In this document: positions 50,662 to 57,661 of the stretch, one piece after another
Numbering within the stretch: position 1 is the stretch's first letter
Layout of the letters: each line of letters begins with the position of its first letter
Assembly (NCBI GenBank): GCA_022925895.1
Contig: JAKSYS010000392.1
Location: forward strand, 1 to 57,661
Origin: Fragilaria crotonensis
Lineage: Eukaryota; Bacillariophyta; Fragilariophyceae; Fragilariales; Fragilariaceae
Reading direction: 5' to 3'
DNA: 57,661 bases
Translations under genes and position numbers: made by a program
Notes under the pieces: model-generated
Told to the model about the DNA's origin: nothing
Database searches by the model: none
The model's input: only the letters and a program-made list of their open reading frames with translations

Positions 50662-53094
50662 GGCCCACCCTTACGGTAGCGAAAAGTTGCGATGAAAAAC
50701 TGACCCCCCAACTTTTGTTTTAGAAAATGTCGTTTCCCCGGCCTTATCGTGAATACAAATAAAGTTGTGTTTTCCGGGTCATTCTTTATCCTAGTGTCGC
50801 ATTTTATTCCATACTCGGAGTACTCCAGTATTCTTTCAGGCAATTCCACCGCACACCGTTATTGATGACTGCAGGGAATGCAGCCCCCTCCCGCATTTGT
50901 TACCCTCCATACTTATCTTGAGAACGACGACGACGACGAGTGGCAATAATGCACGATAGTTGTTTTTTAGGATTAGCTAGAGTAGACGTAGTAGATCCTT
51001 AGTTTAGAACAAATATAAGCTAATACCATACATGGTAACATTTGAGGAAGCAGTTCTCGGAAAGCGTCGCCATCATGGCCGCTAGCGTCTAGCTAGTGTC
51101 GCGAGGGTCGCAGTGTCGACGACGACGTCAAGCGATGCCGTCGTCGCGAGGTTTCGTGTCGCTTGTGTCGTCGTCGTCGCGAGATTTAGTGTTGACGTCG
51201 CGAGCGTCGCTTGTGTCGTCGTCGACAACGTCCACTGTCGCCTTGTCGTTGTTAGTGTCGTCGTCGTCGTCGCCAGGTCTATCATAGTGCCGTTGTCCCG
51301 TCATGGTCGCCACTCTAGTCGCCGTCTTCGTCGTTGCGAGTGTCGCTCGTCCGCGTTGGTAACATCTAGTGTCGCCGCTTTCGCTTGTGTCGTTGTCGTG
51401 GCGAGGTTTCGTGTCGCCTCCTCGTCGTCGCTAGCGTCTCTAGTCGCCGTCGTCGTTCGTCGTCATCGCCGCGAGGTCAAGTGACACTGTCGTCGTCAGT
51501 GTTGCTCGTTGACGTCGACGACGAGCGACATTGCCGTCGCTAGTGTCGTCGTCGCGACTCGCGACGTCTGGTGCCGGCGTCGTCGTTGTTCGCTGGTGTT
51601 GTTCCACTTTATGATTCACTCGACTCGATGCTCTCAACTTTTCATCGAAAAGTTGCTGATAAAAGTTGGGCCCCAACTTTTACCACCAACTTTTCGATGA
51701 AAAGTTGAGATCGGTCCAACTTGGTTTTTCATGCAACTTTTCATCCATAAGGCCGGTGAACATGAAAAAAAAAGTTGGGGGGTCAGTTTTTCATCTCAAC
51801 TTTTCGTTACCGTAAGGGTGTGTGTATACAGCAAAAAACTTGGAAACTTGGATCGAAGTTTCCAAGTTTCCAACGGAATCTCACCTCCAAAAAACAAAAT
51901 GGATTCCCTAATTCGTGACTTAACTTGGATTTCCGAGTTGGTAAGACTCAACTTTGATCGACTTGGACGTCCAAGTTGACCACATTTTTTTAGCCAAGTT
52001 TGGCAATCCAAGTTTCGTATGCGCTATATTTCCGCGCGCGTCTTCGTAATCGGAGTGCTCAAGTACTTGTACTGCTATCAACGGTATCAACTGATGAGTG
52101 CGCTCATCGTCGTCGGGAGCCATGTTTCAACGATGAGGAACGACACCACACCAGAGGGTCCTCATCAGTCACAATATGATTGCCCCAGTCCTACTTAGCT
52201 ATTTCGTCTAAAATAGTGAAAGCCATTAATTCAAGGGTTGTATTTCTATTCAATCTAAGATAGCAAATGCGTAATAACGAGCGAGTTCGAGAAAGGGAAG
52301 GCAATTACAGCCATACGGATGTCGCCCAACTCAAAGATTTAGGGGCACAGAGACGGAGAAACGCAGCTCTGGTGGGAGAGGTTGCCGTTATTCAGATCCT
52401 GAGAAGGGACACATTGAGGGAAACGAGGCACTGGTGGGAGAATTTGCCAAATAGGAAGCGTGCGGCGCGGCAGAAACAACAAGGCAGATCGAACCTTGGC
52501 TGACAACAAGGGCCTTCCCTGTGGCTAAAAATCAGCTCCTTGACGTGACGGAGGCATGATAAGTGTGATTGACGATGAATCTTTCTCATCAGCGGAAAGG
52601 TGTGTAGAATCATCCCAAACAACCCGAACTGGACGTTTCCCCTCCGGGAGTGCCATGGTCCCACATGAGGGAGGAAGCGTACACTTCTCAGGGCGAAGTC
52701 CTTCACGCAAGTCATTCCACAAGCAAGTCTCTCTTCTTCAAAGTGGCTGCTCAGCACTCATGTCAGGTTCAACGAGACGACGAGGCGATGAGGCGACGAC
52801 GAGGACTGCATTGTGCGTCATCTGTTGTGCCTCCTTGTGATAGTGGTCAAGAACGCAGTGCATGTCGAATCTTCGGACAAAACATCTGTCCGATACTCAC
52901 GTTCGTCTTCTTCGAAAGAAAACTTGGGAGTTTCCAACTTGGAAACAAAGTTTGAATTTTGCTGAATACATGGCACTGGACCTGGACAAAAATAACACAA
53001 CGATTTCTTTCCCAAGATTCCGTTGGGAACTTCGAAACTTGGATCCAAGTTCTGAAATTTTTTGCTGTATACACACACCCTATAAGGGTGGGCC
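50662..53094. mobile_element. Composite of two Harbinger-like MITEs
   Basis: The outer ends are inverted repeats GGCCCACCCTTA (50662) and TAAGGGTGGGCC (ending 53094), flanked by TAA on both sides (50659-50661 and 53095-53097). A TWA target duplication with GG-starting termini is typical of PIF/Harbinger. Inside, the left terminal sequence 50662-50730 is matched in inverse by about 51755-51818, and the right terminal sequence 53040-53094 by about 51818-51900. So two elements of different subfamilies meet near 51818, where the shared AGGGTG lies. No transposase frame is present. Confidence 0.75.
51064..51600. repeat. GTC-rich minisatellite
   Basis: Dense GTCGTC and GTCGCGAG units with irregular spacing inside the left MITE. 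Long open frames across it in several phases are products of the trinucleotide bias and not genes. Confidence 0.85.
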
Positions 53095-53178
53095 TAACCG
53101 GAAGGAACCCCATTACCAGAAGAATATAAAGAAATTAATCTCACTGGGTTAAGAAGAAACGTCTTTTGAAGTTTAATT

Positions 53179-53737
53179 ATTGGGGAAATTGCTATCGTAC
53201 CTGTTATCTATTCCAAAAATTGAAAACACCTGTTATCGGCTATAATATACCCCCTCAAATGACAATAATAGCATGCTAACTTTTACTATATCAAAAACAC
53301 CTATTATCTTTTTGCCATGTTTTCAATAGCACCATTTATGTTTTACACAACTTGCAATATCACCTATTACAATTTGCAATAACACCTGTTTCGATTATGC
53401 CAATTTCAACTCCACGCAAATTATCGTACCCCATAACGTAGAATGCCAACACATTGACACACTTTCAAAGGTAAGGATCTCACGCATTGCTTAGCATTAT
53501 CATGTGCTTCTCACTGATGAAATAAGCTGTGTTATTCCATTGACAATGCTTGGTGTGATGGTGTGAGGAAGTATCTGGTCATCTTGTGTGCTCTTGGGTA
53601 CATTCTGGTCGCATTGTCATATGCCTTCAGATTTCTCGGGCTTGAGATGGGTCAGTAACAAAAAATCGCTCGTATACAGTGGTGTACAAATGTACAACGA
53701 CGATCTTTTATGACACCAACACAACACAATCTCATCA
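53179..53737. repeat. Left terminal inverted repeat of the MULE
   Basis: Reverse complement of 57107-57659 apart from scattered small differences. It is AT-rich with many near-repeats of CACCTGTTATC and CACCTATTA type, which could be transposase sites. Confidence 0.9.
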
Positions 53738-53820
53738 GCCATTCATCATCATCAACAGCATCACCCTCTCCCTCCCCCTTCCCTTTTTGACAGTCCCTGA
53801 CACTGATTTCTTGTCTCATT

Positions 53821-56800
53821 ATGCCACCAAAGAAGAAGCCAAGAAGAGCAGCAGTTGAGAAGAGCTTTTTCCAGGAGACCCAAGGTTCTCTATTCCTCTC
53901 TGCACATGCAGAAGATGCAGGCGCTGCAGGAGAATAAGTATTTGAGTACAAACCTGTTGGACTACTTGATCCAAAGAGGAGCTCCATCTCCCACACCACC
54001 GTTGCTTCCTCTCAGGATGAAGATATCCGCACCACCATTGTACATTGGTGGATTAGCAACAACTTTCTTCATTGAGAAGGCAAATGAACTGGTGCTCCAA
54101 TCAACGCCGCGAAAGAGCCTTGAAATCATTCGAACGAGCCTGAAGAGCTACAAAGCCACCACCCTTGCCAGGGGATCAAAGCTTGTTGTGCCAATGGTTC
54201 ATAAGTCACATTTCTTTGTCCTTGTGATTGAGTTGACTGGAAAGCATGGTTGTGAATTCTACAAGGGTATTGAGTGCTATGACTCGATGGATTTTTGCAG
54301 TGCACCTACGACAAGGACACGAGGTGCAGCAAGTCATATTCGTGCATTTCTTGCTGAATTTCACAAATTCGCGCTTTACTTTGTCTGTGATGATAAGTTT
54401 AAGATAGGTCGCCCTCAAACTCAGGTCAAGCACTGCCCATGTCCGACTCAAGGTAATCTGATTGATTGTGGCCTCTTTTCGATTGGTGTGGTTCTGCACA
54501 TCATCGACAGTATTCCAATCACCAATGAAACTTTCAAACAAGAACATATGACAAAACTACGTTCTGATTTGGCAACTCACCTTGCCGCTGTTGAAAACTT
54601 ATCCAAGTATCCACTTCCTTGCAGTGTCATCAGAGGATGCTTTCCCGCATTGCTCACCATGGACGACACCGATGATGGCAGCATTGTGGTTCTTGGAGTA
54701 TCAAAATGCAGAGGACTCAGCAATGCCGAGTCCTCAACTACTGAAGTTGAGGTCATCATGGACGGAAAGGTATCAACAAATGATGTGTCTGCTAATGCTG
54801 CAGAGTCATCCGCAGCCTTCTCATGTAATGTCATTGAGGGTATAGTGGATGGTAATGTAGCAACTAAAGAGTCAGCAGCAAAGGATGCAACACAGTCGCC
54901 TGGCATGCTTAAGCTTCTCATGGAAATGATCTCACCGGCAAGCCGTGCCATGAAGAAGTGTGGAGGCAAGATATTGAGATTTGAGGAAGGAGAGGAGAAG
55001 AACGATAAGAACGATACTGAAAAGAAGAAGGTTGCTCGCGGTAGCGATATTGTACTAGTGCAAGCCCAGAAGACAGACTCCCAGGGCATGCCAAGTGAAG
55101 GTCAGGAAGAACAAGGATGCCAACCACTACAAGCACCTAACAAAATGAACACCGACGCAAAAGAGCAAGTTGAAGATGTTGTATTTTCCAAACTAGTGAA
55201 GGAACTCAAAATTGAGTCCTTCAAAAGCCTTGCTGATGTGACTCCAGTCATGGAGCAATACCAGAAGCAGTCGGGATGTCAGGTTGCGATTCGTCGAAGT
55301 GAAGTGGACAAGTTCCGGGTCTACAAATGCGCTGAGCACGTCAACTGTGTGTTCAAGGTTCATGTTGGGAGGAGACGAATAGATGGCAAGTATGTCATCA
55401 AGAAGCAATCTGTGTTGCGTCACACAACGGTCCGTCGTCCACTCAAAGCAAGTGATGGGCGACAGTGAAACAGCGGCGCTGAAAAAGTTCAGGAATACAT
55501 TGAAGAGGCTGCAAAACGAAGGTTGGAATAACTGCCCGAGATGTGATGAAAACGGGATCTCTGAAGGGAGATTCTGTGTCTTACTTGCTGCCTACCGTGG
55601 CCTCCACAAAGACTCACTAATGTCAAAGCACAGAGCAAAAGAAGGCTACCAGCAAATGATTCCATACCTGCAACAGCTACTGAAAGGCAACGGCTTCAGT
55701 CATCGAGTGGGAGACAAATGAGGATCATGAATTACTACAGGCTATGGTGATTCCGGGATTTATGGATGGCATCCTTAAGTTTGTACGCCCCGTGATCTCA
55801 CTCGATGCGGCGCATATGAAATGTGCAGACCATGTTGGCACTCTTTACATTGCTTCTGTATTGTCAGGAGCTAACGAGGTATATCCGATTGGCTTCCTGC
55901 TGTCTTCTGGAAATGAAGACCGAGAAACATGGACACACTTCCTGACAAAGCTGAAACAGGCTTGCCCTTCTTTGTGTGAAAGGGATGCGACAACTGAGCT
56001 GAATCCTTTCATCTTTATCTCAGATCGTGACAAGGGACTTCAACAAGCCCTGGATGACGTGTTCCCAGACAACACAAACGTTGTGTGTCAAGCACATTGA
56101 AGCCAATGTGAAGCAGAGGTTTGGTGCACAATGTGCGGCATATGTATTTCGGATTGCACGCACATTCTCTACTCGGCAGGAGAAGTTCTTCATTGATCAA
56201 GTACGGAAGCTAAGACCAGCCGCTGCAACCTACATAGAAAGCATTGATGGATTGTGGAAGAATACATTGGCTGGATGAGAACATGAGACTTCCGCCTCGG
56301 TATGGAATCATTACATCAAACACAAGCGAATCTGCCAATAGCATGTTCCTTGCACCTCGCAGCATGCCATGGCTCGAAGCAATCGAGAAGATTATTGACA
56401 TCATGACGAGTCGCATTTCAAGAAATAGAATGAAGTATGTTGACAAGAATCCAGATAATGTTGTTGCTGCTGTCTGGCAAAGGATTAGAGATGAAAGGAT
56501 GCTTCGCCGGCTTTGATGTGTACGAGTTGGCAAGTGGAGGAGGGCAATATAAGGTAACACCTCAAACACAAGAAATGAGTCGGGGATCGTGCAACACACA
56601 TAATCGGGTAATCGAAGGTGGTGTACTTGTGGCTTCTGGCAAGATATTGGTATTCCAGCCGTCACTTCATGGCATGTTTTCGAAAATTGAGAGATAGAAT
56701 GGAATTCACAAGTCTGTTGTCTGAATCACACGATGGCATACCAGACTTTTACAAGTACAAGGCACTGCAGCTTCTTTATGAACCGAACATTGTTCCAGTT

Positions 56801-57027
56801 TGTAGACACAATTGTTATGACGGAAAACAAAGCCTCCACCAAGAATCAAGAGACAACCTGGTAGACCAAAAGTGAAAAGATACCGCAGACGGAGTGAACT
56901 CTCTGACCCATCAAAGTCGCCAATTGTGTGTTCCAAATGTAGAGAGCGTGGACACAATCGCCGAACATGTGGAATGAAACCAAAGGTGGTCCTTACAGAG
57001 GTTGCTGACAACAAACAAGAAGAATAG
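53821..57027 (+). pseudogene. Ulp1 protease-MULE transposase coding region (frameshifted)
   Basis: Likely start at 53821 with a nuclear-localisation-like MPPKKKPRRAA; the frame shifts near 53930 into the long frame ending 55468. That frame has a C48/Ulp1 protease core: His in HKSHFFVL (residue 119 from 53855), Asp in ECYDSMD, Gln in TQGNLIDCG and Cys in the same block. Then, near its end, a FLYWCH/MuDR-like domain (KFRVYKCAEHVNCVFKVHVG). After further shifts near 55460 and 55715 come MULE catalytic parts: VISLDAAHMK (Asp), FISDRDKGLQQAL (Asp), and TSESANSMF (about 56330, Glu). Near 56930 a CCHC knuckle CSKCRERGHNRRTC; stop at 57027. In plants Ulp1-carrying MULEs are called KI-MULEs; this looks analogous. 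Confidence 0.85.
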
Positions 57028-57106
57028 TAGCTCTTAAAGTAGTTCAAGTTGCATGTATATGTGGTGTTGTGGCTGTTGCTCTTGATCATGAAGAACAGCT
57101 ACTTCA

Positions 57107-57659
57107 TGATGAGATTGTGTTGTGTTGGTGTCAAAAAAGATCGTCGTTGTACATTTGTACACCACTGTATACAAGCGATTTTTGTTACTGACCCATCTCA
57201 AGCCCGAGAAATCTGAAGGCATATGACAATGCGACCAGAATGTACCCAAGAGCACACAAGATGACCACATACTTCCTCACACCATCACACCAAGCATTGT
57301 CAATGGAATAACACAGCTTATTTCATCAGTGAGAAGCACATGATAATGCTAAGCAATGCGTGAGATCCTTACCTTGAAAGTGTGTCAATGTGTTGGCATT
57401 CTACGTTATGGGTACGATAATTTGCGTGTTGAAATTGGCATAATCGAAACAGGTGTTATTGCAAATTGTAATAGGTGATATTGCAAGTTGTGTAAAACAT
57501 AAATGGTGCTATTGAAAACATGGCAAAAAGATAATAGGTGTTTTTGATATAGTAAAAGTTAGCATGCTATTATTGTCATTTGAGGGGGTATATTATAGCC
57601 GATAACAGGTGTTTTCAATTTTTGAATAGATAACAGGTACGATAGCAATTTTCCCCAAT
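57107..57659. repeat. Right terminal inverted repeat of the MULE
   Basis: Reverse complement of the left repeat; reaches the end of the window at CCCCAATTA. Confidence 0.9.
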
Positions 57660-57661
57660 TA

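Larger units (their letters stand above)
53179..57659 (+). mobile_element. Mutator-like element (MULE) with long terminal inverted repeats and a Ulp1-type protease
   Basis: Terminal inverted repeats of about 555 bp: left 53179-53737 (ATTGGGGAAATTGCTATCG...) and right 57107-57659, nearly perfect over their whole length. Long repeats and the coding content place it among MULEs. The right end lies two bases from the window edge, so the expected 9 bp target duplication cannot be checked. Genes inside: a Ulp1-like cysteine protease, a MuDR-type zinc domain, a DDE transposase core and a CCHC knuckle, all in the same direction but broken by several frameshifts. Confidence 0.9.

Noticed and set aside
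51113-51484. Ser/Val- and Asp/Thr-rich frames in the GTC repeat
   Set aside because: Open in several phases because of the trinucleotide bias; no gene.

Overview
The window is nuclear DNA of a eukaryote, most likely a diatom (stramenopile) and probably a pennate one. The evidence is short GT-AG introns, widely spaced genes on both strands, plant-type leucine-rich repeats of the kind abundant in diatoms, several genes with a DUF6824-like domain (a family I know mainly from diatoms), a Ty1/copia element of CoDi type, and a secreted Lys-rich repeat protein with RXL sites that recalls silaffins. No species can be named from sequence alone. No prokaryotic operons, CRISPR arrays or rRNA genes were seen.

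Left part (1-25.4 kb) is transposon-rich. It holds a degenerate 16-17 bp repeat array, a 694 bp hAT-like MITE with a perfect 8 bp target duplication, and a young Ty1/copia element (2637-8441) with near-identical LTRs and one in-frame stop in the reverse transcriptase. Next come a three-exon two-membrane-span gene (8679-9611), a decayed LRR gene, and a complete tyrosine-recombinase retrotransposon (14755-23863). That element has split direct repeats (A1 ... B1-A2-B2) and intact Gag-like, RT/RNase H and recombinase frames. A longer paralogue of the three-exon gene follows at 24275-25412.

Middle part (26-48.9 kb) carries most host genes: a cyclic-nucleotide-binding-like protein with a targeting peptide, a small membrane protein, a dynein intermediate chain, a cluster of four DUF6824-like copies (two long, one short, one dead), the KEOPS kinase Bud32, a papain-fold-like protein, a helical protein of unknown role, and a 656-residue J-domain / PARP-type zinc finger / BRCT protein reconstructed from two exons. 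A partial segmental duplication links 36.1-40.0 kb to 43.1-44.6 kb and lacks the Bud32 interval.

Right part (49.7-57.7 kb) holds the silaffin-like gene, a composite of two Harbinger-like MITEs fused at a short shared motif, and a Mutator-like element with about 555 bp terminal inverted repeats that encodes a Ulp1-type protease next to a decayed MULE transposase. Several host genes show apparent single- or dinucleotide frameshifts while the copia and tyrosine-recombinase elements are nearly intact; sequencing or assembly error and true decay cannot be separated here. All exon models are mine, made by reading splice sites and comparing internal paralogues.
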